From: Planctomycetota bacterium
GTDB taxonomy: Bacteria > Planctomycetota > Phycisphaerae > SM23-33
DNA length: 41,993 nt
Assembly (NCBI GenBank): GCA_016235825.1
Contig: JACRIL010000105.1
Coordinates: forward strand, 1-41,993
Reading direction: 5' to 3'
In this document: positions 35,079 to 41,993 of the stretch, one piece after another
Numbering within the stretch: position 1 is the stretch's first letter
Layout of the letters: each line of letters starts with the position of its first letter
Program-made: the position numbers and the translations under genes
The notes under the pieces: model-generated
Told to the model about the DNA's origin: nothing
What the model saw: the letters and a program-made list of their open reading frames with translations, nothing else
Databases searched by the model: none

Positions 35079-35492
35079 TTAATATTGTTTGAAGTACGAA
35101 GCCGCGTCTCTTGCCGGCGGGCGGGCGTGCCAGTAGCTGCCGGCCGATCTGTCAAGCCGCCTGCCCATCGGATCGTACCGGCACAGTCGCAGCACAAGGC
35201 CGATCGGCGTTACGATCAGGAAGAACACCGCTGCCAGCATAAGGTGCGAAACGACCCATCCTATCGGCCAGGTCAGGTACATCAAGCCCAGGTAAATCGC
35301 CCGGCCGGCCGCCACGACCGCAAGGCCGGTCAGCCCCAGCGCCGCGCCGACGCCCAGCGCCCCCCAGGCCGCGACAGCCAGGCCGAACCGGAAAAACAAT
35401 ATCGCCGCGACCGCCGCCGCCATAAGCGGCAGCCAGAATCCGCAGAACGTGCGGACCTTGCCGGCCGATACATTTTTCTCTATTTCTATCAT
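35079..35492 (-). CDS. SxtJ-family membrane protein
   Basis: 137 residues with three to four hydrophobic segments (about 15-35, 38-62, 82-103) and the family-typical C-terminal part WPIGWVVSHLMLAAVFFLIVTPIGLVLR followed by a cytoplasmic DPMGRRLDRSAGSYWHARP tail. SxtJ has no assigned reaction. It is separated from the carbamoyltransferase by an inserted hairpin repeat; without it the ATG would lie 3 nt after the carbamoyltransferase stop. Confidence 0.85.
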   Translation of the reverse strand: MIEIEKNVSAGKVRTFCGFWLPLMAAAVAAILFFRFGLAVAAWGALGVGAALGLTGLAVVAAGRAIYLGLMYLTWPIGWVVSHLMLAAVFFLIVTPIGLVLRLCRYDPMGRRLDRSAGSYWHARPPARDAASYFKQY

Positions 35493-35507
35493 GCGCTAAT
35501 CCAGCTC

Positions 35508-35651
35508 ATGTTTTACAGTAGCACGGGCGTCTCGCCCGTGAGTATCAGGGGCATCCTGCCCCTGAAATGCCTGACAAACAACAAAATACACGGCCGGGAC
35601 GGCCGTGATACTCATGGGCAAGATGCCCATGCTACTTCTTGAACGGCTGCT
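35508..35651. repeat. Hairpin repeat element, copy B, with 11-bp flanking direct repeat
   Basis: Four hairpins: CACGGGC/GCCCGTG (35522-35540, loop GTCTC), CAGGGGC/GCCCCTG (35546-35564, loop ATCCT), CACGGCC/GGCCGTG (35589-35607, loop GGGAC), CATGGGC/GCCCATG (35613-35631, loop AAGAT). TAATCCAGCTC occurs on both sides (35497-35507 and 35652-35662), consistent with an insertion duplicating its target. The element lies between the carbamoyltransferase and sxtJ genes. Confidence 0.85.
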
Positions 35652-37486
35652 TAATCCAGCTCGAACTTGGCGAGATACTCGTCCACTTCTATTTTTTTTG
35701 CCTGCGGCTGGTCTTCCCTGGCCAGCACGAACCGCTCCAGCACCAGCACGTCCATGTTGGTCGCCAGGAAGCAGCGATAGGCGTCCTGCGGCGAACATAC
35801 TATCGGCTCGCCGCGAATATTGAAACTCGTATTGATAATGACCGGACAGCCGGTCTTTTTCTCGAAGGCCTTGACGAGCCTGTAATATCGCCCGTGCCGC
35901 TTCTCGTCCACGGTCTGGACGCGGGCGGAAAAATCCACGTGCGTGATGGCCGGCACGTCGCTGCGGATTACGGCCAGCTTGTCGATGCCTTCGAGTTTTT
36001 CCAACTGCGCGGCCACGTCCTTGCGGCGGTTCTGGCGGACCGGCGCTACCAGCAGCATGTACGGCCCGGCGTCGGCGGGCTTCATCTCGAAATAGTCGCT
36101 CACCCGTTCCTCCAGGCAGCTCGGCGCGAACGGCCGAAACGACTCGCGGAATTTTATTTTCAGGTTCATCACCGACTGCATCTTCGTGCTGCGGGCGTCG
36201 CCGATGATGCTCCGGCCGCCTAGCGCCCGCGGTCCGAACTCCATCCGTCCGCTGACCCACCCGACGACCTTCTCGCCGGCCATCTGGTCGGCCACGTGGT
36301 CGCAAAGGGCCTGCTCGTCCTCGAAGAACCTGTACTTTGCCCCCTTTTCGTCGAGGAAGCGCCTGATATCCCGCTCGTCGAAGGCCGGGCCCAGCAGCGA
36401 ACCATATTGGCTGTCCGTCGGCTGGGGCTGGCGAGGCTTGTCGAGCAATTGATGCCAGATGAACATCGCCGTGCCAAGCGCCCCGCCGGCGTCGCCCGCC
36501 GCCGGCTGGACCCATATCCGCCCGAACGGCCCTTCGCGAAGAAGCCGCCCGTTGGCCACGCAGTTGAGCGCCACGCCGCCGGCAAGGCAAAGATTCTTCA
36601 GGCCGGTCTGAGCGTGCACGTGCCTGGCCGCCTTGAGCATTATTTCCTCGGTTACCTGCTGGATCGAGGCGGCAATGTCCATTTCGCGCTGCGTCAGCCG
36701 CGACTCCGCCTTGCGGGCCGGGCCGCCAAACAGCCGGTCGAACTTCCGCGAGGTCATCGTCAGGCCGGTGCAGTAATTGAAATACGAAAGGTTCAGCCGG
36801 ATTGACCCGTCATCCTTCAAGTCCACGATCTCGTCGAGGATCTGTTTCGCATAGACCGGCCGGCCGTAAGGCGCCAGGCCCATCAACTTGTACTCGCCGC
36901 TGTTGACCCTGAATCCGCAGAAATACGTGAATGCAGAATAGAGCAAACCCACCGAATGAGGGAACCGCAGTTCGTGCGTGAGCGTTATTTTATTGCCGCG
37001 GCCGTGGCCGAAGCTGGCCGTGGCGTACTCGCCCACGCCGTCCAGCGTCAGGATAGCCGCCTCCTCGAACGGCGAGGGGAAAAATGCGCTGGCTGCGTGG
37101 GCCTCGTGATGCTCCGGGAAAATAATCCGCCTGCGATACCCTTTCAACTGCTTGCGAAGATTGCCCCGCATGAACAGCTTTTCCCTGATCCAGACCGGCA
37201 TCGCCTTGACGAATGAGCCGAACCCCGCCGGCGCGAACGCCAGATAAGTCTCCAGCAGACGCTCGAACTTGACCAGCGGCTTTTCGTAAAACCCGGCCAG
37301 GTCCAGGTCGCTCATTCGCAGGCCCGCATGGCGAAGGCAGAACGCCACGGCGTTAGCCGGAAAGTTTGCGTCATGCTTCTTGCGGGTGAATCGTTCCTCC
37401 TGCGCGGCGGCGACGATCTGGCCGTCGACCATCAGGGCCGCCGCTGAATCGTGATAATAAGCCGATATGCCAAGTATCGCAGTCAT
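35651..37486 (-). CDS. Carbamoyltransferase, NodU/CmcH family (SxtI-like)
   Basis: 611 residues, full length. Transfers carbamoyl from carbamoyl phosphate, via carbamoyl-AMP, to a hydroxyl of a small molecule or glycan. The N-terminal Kae1-like ATPase domain begins ILGISAYYHDSAAALMVDG; HHEAHAASAFF carries metal-binding His; LAGGVALNCVANGRLL follows. The YrdC-like C-terminal part includes GRMEFGPRALGGRSIIGDAR and NTSFNIRGEPIV. The upstream ribosome site is poor. With SxtJ and DUF5989 downstream it forms the trio seen in saxitoxin and other carbamoylation loci; there is no toxin gene here, so an envelope glycan or lipid acceptor is more likely (inference). Confidence 0.93.
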   Translation of the reverse strand: MTAILGISAYYHDSAAALMVDGQIVAAAQEERFTRKKHDANFPANAVAFCLRHAGLRMSDLDLAGFYEKPLVKFERLLETYLAFAPAGFGSFVKAMPVWIREKLFMRGNLRKQLKGYRRRIIFPEHHEAHAASAFFPSPFEEAAILTLDGVGEYATASFGHGRGNKITLTHELRFPHSVGLLYSAFTYFCGFRVNSGEYKLMGLAPYGRPVYAKQILDEIVDLKDDGSIRLNLSYFNYCTGLTMTSRKFDRLFGGPARKAESRLTQREMDIAASIQQVTEEIMLKAARHVHAQTGLKNLCLAGGVALNCVANGRLLREGPFGRIWVQPAAGDAGGALGTAMFIWHQLLDKPRQPQPTDSQYGSLLGPAFDERDIRRFLDEKGAKYRFFEDEQALCDHVADQMAGEKVVGWVSGRMEFGPRALGGRSIIGDARSTKMQSVMNLKIKFRESFRPFAPSCLEERVSDYFEMKPADAGPYMLLVAPVRQNRRKDVAAQLEKLEGIDKLAVIRSDVPAITHVDFSARVQTVDEKRHGRYYRLVKAFEKKTGCPVIINTSFNIRGEPIVCSPQDAYRCFLATNMDVLVLERFVLAREDQPQAKKIEVDEYLAKFELD

Positions 37487-37562
37487 TTACGATTTTCAGA
37501 TAATGTCAGGGCGAGCCGCCGATCTGTCAACGGGATAGGCGGTGAACCACGGTCGGCCAGCC

Positions 37563-38210
37563 TCATATGCCGCGGTCCTTGCCGGGCCAGATGATCTTGT
37601 GCAGTTGAAGCCCCAGGCGGACACGGAGGTTGTCCGCGAGGATCCAGCCGGCCAGATCCGCCGGCCCCAGCCGCCCAAAAACCGGCGAGAAGATGACCGT
37701 GCATTTGTCCTGCAGGCCGTAAACCGCGACCGCCTTGACGGCATAGTCGTAATCGGCCCGATCGGCCAGAACGAACTTCACCTCGTCGTCGGGGCTGAGG
37801 TACCGCACGTTGTCCCACCGGCAGGCCTCCTGCTGTCCGCTGGATGGGCACTTGAAGTCCACGATCTTTATCACCCGCGGGTCCACGCCGCCGACATCCA
37901 GCGAGCCGTTGGTCTCCAGCAGCGTCTGGTAGCCGACATGGCAGAGCCGGCGGAGCAGTTCCGGCGTGCCCTTCTGGAAGAGCGGCTCTCCGCCGGTAAC
38001 CTCCACCAGGCCGCACCGCAGTTCACCCAGCCTGCCCAGTATATCCTCGATCGGCAATTCCTCGCCGCCCTCCCAGGCCCAGGACGTGTCGCACCACGAG
38101 CACCTCAGGTTGCATCCGGCAAGGCGCACAAACGAACACGGCATGCCCGCCCGGGTGCTCTCGCCCTGGATGCTCTTGAATATCTCGCAAACTTTCACCC
38201 TGTCAGACAT
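37563..38210 (-). CDS. queE: 7-carboxy-7-deazaguanine synthase QueE
   Basis: 215 residues. Radical-SAM enzyme of queuosine/7-deazaguanine synthesis. The cluster motif C-x3-C-x2-C is in AGCNLRCSWCDTSWAW (about residues 33-40), preceded by EIFKSIQGES, and followed by VEVTGGEPL and TLLETNGS. No queC or queD is in the window. It is 76 nt ahead of the carbamoyltransferase and could be the first gene of that train, but functional linkage is not obvious. Confidence 0.93.
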   Translation of the reverse strand: MSDRVKVCEIFKSIQGESTRAGMPCSFVRLAGCNLRCSWCDTSWAWEGGEELPIEDILGRLGELRCGLVEVTGGEPLFQKGTPELLRRLCHVGYQTLLETNGSLDVGGVDPRVIKIVDFKCPSSGQQEACRWDNVRYLSPDDEVKFVLADRADYDYAVKAVAVYGLQDKCTVIFSPVFGRLGPADLAGWILADNLRVRLGLQLHKIIWPGKDRGI

Positions 38211-38268
38211 TTGGGCATTGTATCACCGGACCGCTTTGCCTACCATGCCTGAATCGGAGATTTTGGCG

Positions 38269-39789
38269 ATGGAAGACAACCTTACGCCCGACGGGGCCCC
38301 GGAAAGCGGCGGCAGAAAGTGTCCGCGCACGCGGCTGATCCTGGCGGCCATTATCGCCGTCGGCCTGGCCCTGCGAATCGCGATAACGATCGCGGGCATT
38401 CAAAGCTGGCCCGTTACTCCCGATTCATTCGGATATATTGAGACAGCTCAGGCTCTTGCCGACGATGGCAGGTTCGAGCTTGGCGGCCGGCCGGAGATAT
38501 TCCGCTCGCCCGGCTATCCAGCAGTATTAGCCACCGAGATCAGATTATCACCGTCCGGCTGGTCCGAAACTGTCGGTTACTGGTATCTGGAAATATTTGT
38601 TCCGGCGTTAACTGTTCAGGTCCTGTTGGACTGCGTGCTGATAGGCCTGACGTTCTGGCTGGGCGCGATATTGGCGTCGCGGGGAGTCGGGTTTCTTGCC
38701 GCCGGATTGCAGGCCGTTTCGCCGCTGGCAATCGGTTCCTGCTGCATGATCCTCAGCGATTCGCTCTTTGCCCTGATTTTGACGGTCGGCCTGATCATGC
38801 TCGTCAAATTTCTTAAAAGCGGATCGTGGCTGATGCTGATTTGCATGGCGATTACAATGGCCGCCGGCTGTTACGTCAGGCCGATCGGGATGGTCCTGTC
38901 TGCGATAATCGCCTTGGCGATTGTTTTTGTCCGCCCGCGGCCTGCCTGCACAAAAACAGAATTGCAGGCGGGCTTGTCCGGCGTAGCTTCAGCGAAGCCG
39001 GAACGCCTGCACCACAATAAAACGAACATTGGCATCAGACTGGTGAAGGCGTTTGTCTTTGCAACGATCATTGCGGTCTGCCTTGCGCCGTGGGTCGTCC
39101 GCAACATCCGGGTGGCCGACTACGCCGGGTTCTCCAGCTTCGCCACGGACAGCCTGTTCAAATTCTCCGCCTCGCGGATCGAGGCGGGAAAAACCGGCAT
39201 GGACTGGCAGGAAACCAATGAGAAAATGGAAAGTGAACTCTATAACGAGAACAAGCAGACACAAGGCGACCTGGCCCGGGCGAGGGCGCAAAAGGCCTGG
39301 CAGGTCGTTTCCGACAATCCCGGCCGGGCCGTAGCGCTGCATCTGAAAGGCGACCTGGCCTTTTTCCTGCCCGGCGGGTCGGACGTGCTGCAACTGCTCG
39401 ATCTGACACAGTCCAATCGCGGCACGCTCGACGTGATCCGCACGGAGGGGCTAATCGCGGGCCTGCGGAATTATTTCGGCGACAGTTCCGCCGCCATACT
39501 CGCGGCCGTGCCGATGGTTTTATTCTTTTTGATCCAGGTTGCCGGCCTGGCGTGGTGCGCGATCAAAAAGCTCCGCCTCTCCATGTCCGCATTCGCCTGG
39601 ATCGCCCTGCTGCTGGTGGCGGCCTCGGCCCTGCTGCCCGGCCCGTGCAACCATCCACGATTCCGCGTCCCATTCGAGCCGATAATCAACATCGCCGCCT
39701 CGGTTGGAATTTTCCTCCTGCTCGCCCGAAAGGGGAAAAAAACCATGAGTGATGGAAAAACTCCAGCCCTTCAGGGCGAAAGAAAATAG
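38269..39789 (+). CDS. GT39/ArnT-like membrane glycosyltransferase
   Basis: 506 residues from ATG 38269 (GGAG ten bases upstream; ATG 38245 is an alternative). About ten membrane helices. The first outer loop has PVTPDSFGYIETAQALADDG and FRSPGYPAVLA, matching the acidic catalytic loop of GT39/ArnT-type transferases, which move sugars from polyprenyl phosphate. Two repeat pieces are read in frame: 38941-39020 (loop between helices, encoding AGLSGVASAKPE) and the 3' end (SDGKTPALQGERK), which comes from the palindromic unit at 39764-39788. It is divergent from queE. Confidence 0.82.
   Translation: MEDNLTPDGAPESGGRKCPRTRLILAAIIAVGLALRIAITIAGIQSWPVTPDSFGYIETAQALADDGRFELGGRPEIFRSPGYPAVLATEIRLSPSGWSETVGYWYLEIFVPALTVQVLLDCVLIGLTFWLGAILASRGVGFLAAGLQAVSPLAIGSCCMILSDSLFALILTVGLIMLVKFLKSGSWLMLICMAITMAAGCYVRPIGMVLSAIIALAIVFVRPRPACTKTELQAGLSGVASAKPERLHHNKTNIGIRLVKAFVFATIIAVCLAPWVVRNIRVADYAGFSSFATDSLFKFSASRIEAGKTGMDWQETNEKMESELYNENKQTQGDLARARAQKAWQVVSDNPGRAVALHLKGDLAFFLPGGSDVLQLLDLTQSNRGTLDVIRTEGLIAGLRNYFGDSSAAILAAVPMVLFFLIQVAGLAWCAIKKLRLSMSAFAWIALLLVAASALLPGPCNHPRFRVPFEPIINIAASVGIFLLLARKGKKTMSDGKTPALQGERK
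38941..39020. repeat. Dispersed repeat read in frame inside the GT39-like gene
   Basis: 38973-39002 is the exact complement of 370-399 (30 nt) and related to 23280-23340. It sits between two membrane helices of the predicted protein and keeps the frame. Confidence 0.75.
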
Positions 39790-39960
39790 CCCACCGATTC
39801 ATCGGTGGGTTGTGAAGCATTAAAACCAACGAGTCCCTTCAGGGACGAAAGAGTATTCCATCGCAACTCCTTCCGCCCCGGATGGGGCTGAAAAATAATA
39901 ACCTCTTTTCCCCAGCGATAAATCGCTGGCCTATTTTCATTCATCCCTGCGGGATGGATT
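39764..39960. repeat. Cluster of palindromic units
   Basis: Successive short palindromes, AGCCCTTCAGGGCG (39764-), CCCACCGATTCATCGGTGGG (39790-39809), TCCCTTCAGGGACGAAAG (39835-), CCAGCGATAAATCGCTGG (39913-39930) and ATCCCTGCGGGAT (39945-). The first one supplies the stop codon of the GT39-like gene. A related set lies at 41776-41840. Confidence 0.75.
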
Positions 39961-39997
39961 GGAACATCTGCATATTTCCCTTTGCCCGTGACCTATA

Positions 39998-40003
39998 TAT
40001 AAT
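39998..40003 (+). promoter_or_regulatory. -10 box for the zinc-ribbon membrane protein
   Basis: Perfect TATAAT 30 nt before the start codon; the -35 is weak (TTTCCC). Confidence 0.4.
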
Positions 40004-40032
40004 GATGGTGCCAAGATGGAGAACGCTGGAAT

Positions 40033-40404
40033 ATGGCGAGAAAGTCCGAATTTTTCCGCTGTCCGAAGTGCCGCAGCCGCATCCAGAAGACTGCGCAGGC
40101 CTGGGTGATGGGCGAGGTCTCGCGCGGCATTATGATGGGCGACTGCAAGCCGACGTACTGTCCCTTCTGCGGGCAGGAGATGGACACGCTTGCTATCATC
40201 GACGGCAAGTACGACGACAAGCCCGCCGGCATCCTGGGTTGTCTGCTGTTTGCCGCGGCGATGGGTGGCGTCTACTGGTGGCTGCATTACGAGCAGGATT
40301 TTTCGGAGATTTCCGCCGGATGCCTTGCGCTGCTGATCGTCGTTGTGGGCGCGTTTGCCCTGGCCGGCGTGCTCCGGTTGTTTAGCAAATCCCGCGGCAA
40401 GTGA
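40033..40404 (+). CDS. Zinc-ribbon membrane protein, unknown function
   Basis: 123 residues. CPKC (about 10-13) and CPFC (about 43-46) make a zinc ribbon; two membrane helices follow (about 66-85 and 95-115), leaving the ribbon cytoplasmic and a KSRGK tail. GGAG lies 11 bases before ATG 40033. It resembles small planctomycete zinc-ribbon membrane proteins without assigned role. Stand-alone; the stop abuts a hairpin repeat. Confidence 0.75.
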   Translation: MARKSEFFRCPKCRSRIQKTAQAWVMGEVSRGIMMGDCKPTYCPFCGQEMDTLAIIDGKYDDKPAGILGCLLFAAAMGGVYWWLHYEQDFSEISAGCLALLIVVVGAFALAGVLRLFSKSRGK

Positions 40405-40557
40405 AAATGTGGCGCGGACGTCTCGTCCGCGCGTGTCGAGGGCATCCTGCCCTCGCATGCAGTTTTTTCACCATGTTTTACAGGCGGGACGCCTGCGGCA
40501 CACACGGTCGAGACGGCCGTGGGACACACGGGCAGGATGCCCGTGCCACAATTCAGC
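40405..40557. repeat. Hairpin repeat element, copy C
   Basis: Five hairpins: GCGCGGAC/GTCCGCGC (loop GTCTC), CGAGGGC/GCCCTCG (loop ATCCT), CAGGC/GCCTG (loop GGGAC), CACGGTC/GGCCGTG (loop GAGAC, one G-T pair) and CACGGGC/GCCCGTG (loop AGGAT). The outer ends are AATGTGGCGC and CCGTGCCACAATT. It fills the space between two convergent genes. Confidence 0.85.
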
Positions 40558-40563
40558 GCCAGG

Positions 40564-41670
40564 TCAATCCAGTTGACCTTCGGGCAGGCCGGCCGGCATG
40601 GCCGCCGGGCGCTCGAACGTGCTGGGCACCTGATAATGCCTGTTCTTTGCGCTGGAATCCAAGAAACCCAACATGACGTCCAGCACATGATAGGCCAACT
40701 GCCCGGTCGCTCGGTGAGGCCGGCCGGTGCGGATCGCCCTGGCCATGTCGGCAAGGCCCAGCGCCCGCCAGTTCTCGACGTACGGGAAGGCCAGCGGCAC
40801 GTCCGTCCATTCCTTTTCGCCGCGTTTGATCATCCTGACCTGGCCGCCGAACGCATTCGGATCGGGCACGCAGATCGTGCCTTCCGTGCCGTAGACCTCG
40901 ATGCGCGGCAGGTTGCAGCCGGCGACCGCGAAGGACATTATTATCGTGCCAACCGCTCCGCCGGCGAAATCCATCGTGCCGGTCAGGTGGTCGGGCGTCT
41001 CGACCTGTATCTGCTGGCCGTTCCTGGGCTGGCTGGAGATCGTCCGGGGATTGATGACAATCTGGGCCGAGCCGCTAAGCCTCTTGACCGGCCCCAGCAG
41101 CATCATGATGTCCGAGAGATAATACGGCCCCATGTCCATCATCGGCCCGCCGCCCGGCTTGTAATAAAATTCCGGATCCGGATGCCACGTCTCGTGCCCG
41201 CGGCAGAGCATGAATGCCGTCGCGCCCAGCGGCTTGCCGATGGCGCCCTCGTCGATGAGCTTGCGGACAGTCTGGTGCCCGCCGCCCAAAATCGTATCCG
41301 GCGCGCAGCCGACCAGCCGCTTTGCCTGTGTCGCCGCCTCCAGCACCCGCTTGCCTTCCGAACGGGTTATCGCGAACGGCTTTTCCGTGTAAACGTGCTT
41401 GCCCGCCTTGATCGCCGAGAGATTTATCTTCGCGTGCACTTTTGGGATCGTCAGGTTCAGGACGACCTCGATCTCTTCCATTTTCAGAAGCGTCCTTACG
41501 CTGCACGCCTTGGGGACGCCGAATTCCTGCGCCCGGGCCTTGGCGCGGGCCTTGTCCAGGTCGGCCACAGCCTCGACCTGCAGATTCGGGAAACACTTTG
41601 CATTCTTCAGATATATGGCGCTGATGTTTCCGCAGCCGATAACGCCGATCTTTACCGGATTGTCCGACAT
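40564..41670 (-). CDS. Gfo/Idh/MocA-family oxidoreductase
   Basis: 368 residues. N-terminal Rossmann fold with KIGVIGCGNIS (about 7-17) for NAD(P), and the conserved EKP in VYTEKPFA near residue 97. The C-terminal alpha/beta domain has PGGGPMMDMGPYYLSDIMML with the family's catalytic-region Asp/Tyr, and ends in a low-complexity tail. Members oxidise or epimerise sugars and inositols; no specific substrate can be read here. AAGGAG six bases before ATG 41670 is an ideal ribosome site. No partner gene is adjacent. Confidence 0.92.
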   Translation of the reverse strand: MSDNPVKIGVIGCGNISAIYLKNAKCFPNLQVEAVADLDKARAKARAQEFGVPKACSVRTLLKMEEIEVVLNLTIPKVHAKINLSAIKAGKHVYTEKPFAITRSEGKRVLEAATQAKRLVGCAPDTILGGGHQTVRKLIDEGAIGKPLGATAFMLCRGHETWHPDPEFYYKPGGGPMMDMGPYYLSDIMMLLGPVKRLSGSAQIVINPRTISSQPRNGQQIQVETPDHLTGTMDFAGGAVGTIIMSFAVAGCNLPRIEVYGTEGTICVPDPNAFGGQVRMIKRGEKEWTDVPLAFPYVENWRALGLADMARAIRTGRPHRATGQLAYHVLDVMLGFLDSSAKNRHYQVPSTFERPAAMPAGLPEGQLD

Positions 41671-41993
41671 TGCGATCTCCTTGATGTTGGCTCACGGCGG
41701 GTGGTCAGACCTGCCGCGGGCGAAGTTGTTATAGTTACAAAAGCCGTTGGCCCGTTTAGATTGCCAAATCGGCTTCTCTATTTCGCCCCTACAGGGCTTA
41801 ACGGTAAAAAACTTGCCGTTTTCCCAGGGCGTTGCCCTGGGCTGTCATATTCTGCCCTTCTATGAGTAAAGGTCGCCTGTCAAGTCAATAATGTATCCGT
41901 CAGGGTTCCAACACCGAAGCGGTTCATCCTTCTATTGCGGCTCATGCAGGCCCGATTATGGTTTTGGAGGCAGCGGCGGCATATTCTTACAGA
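41671..41993. repeat. Intergenic region with palindromic units, open at window end
   Basis: 41671-41760 is the upstream region of the oxidoreductase. TTTCGCCCCTACAGGGC and CCCAGGGCGTTGCCCTGGG (about 41784-41840) are palindromes of the same type as 39764-39960. From 41871 to the end I see no gene. Confidence 0.6.

Noticed and set aside
39764..39960. CRISPR-like array because of repeated short palindromes
   Set aside because: Units are not identical, spacing is irregular and no cas genes are present.
40401..40676. Open frames reading GHPALAC and HGQDARAT peptides in the hairpin repeats
   Set aside because: These peptides recur wherever the repeats occur and reflect the palindromes, not protein genes.

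Overview
The window looks like a GC-rich chromosome segment from a planctomycete-like bacterium, probably in or near the Phycisphaerae. This is inferred from the gene order tRNA-Gln / prs / rplY(ctc) / pth / rpsF / ssb / rpsR / rplI / dnaB, the giant secreted GH2-type protein, the FHA-SpoIIE signalling protein, the UroD-like and Gfo/Idh/MocA enzymes, and above all the dense dispersed hairpin repeats. No marker was compared against a database.

Layout. 1-3440 is accessory: hairpin repeats, then a type II restriction-modification pair (endonuclease 537-1277, methyltransferase 2340-3206, both minus) split by a complete IS1595-type insertion (about 1300-2357). 3445-9504 is a housekeeping cluster, all on the minus strand, from tRNA-Gln(TTG) to dnaB. 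10018-17107 holds two GH2-type glycoside hydrolase genes: a cytoplasmic-type beta-mannosidase and a 1540-residue exported multidomain protein, separated by a strong terminator. 17470-19224 encodes a GmhA-like SIS isomerase and a UroD-family protein on the plus strand. 19362-21811 is a scar: remnants of a von Willebrand A (VWA) protein gene, an integrase fragment, an AT-rich orphan gene and the two opposite ends of one IS family. 21812-22954 is an EFR1-type flavodoxin/ferredoxin membrane protein with foreign-looking composition. 23458-28836 carries a lipoprotein, a zinc-ribbon protein divergent from an FHA/SpoIIE phosphatase, and a TauE/SafE permease, separated by repeat-filled gaps.

28933-38210 is a long minus-strand gene train: queE, a NodU/CmcH-type carbamoyltransferase, an SxtJ-family membrane protein, a DUF5989 (SxtK-like) membrane peptide, a polytopic TPR protein resembling TMTC/GT-C transferases, an alkaline-phosphatase-superfamily lipoprotein, and recN, most with gaps of 13-24 nt. 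The carbamoyltransferase/SxtJ/DUF5989 trio together with the GT-C/TPR protein and exported phosphodiesterase is the best candidate here for a poorly described system, plausibly carbamoylation or other tailoring of an envelope glycan (inference). 38269-41670 adds a GT39-like transferase, a zinc-ribbon membrane protein and an oxidoreductase.

The second notable signal is a family of mobile-looking repeats built from short hairpins: 7-8 bp stems whose sequences differ but stay complementary, closed by a constant RGA-type loop. One copy (35508-35651) lies between the carbamoyltransferase and sxtJ genes and is flanked by an 11-bp direct repeat that rejoins the two genes at a 3-nt gap when one copy and the element are removed, which is the footprint of an insertion.
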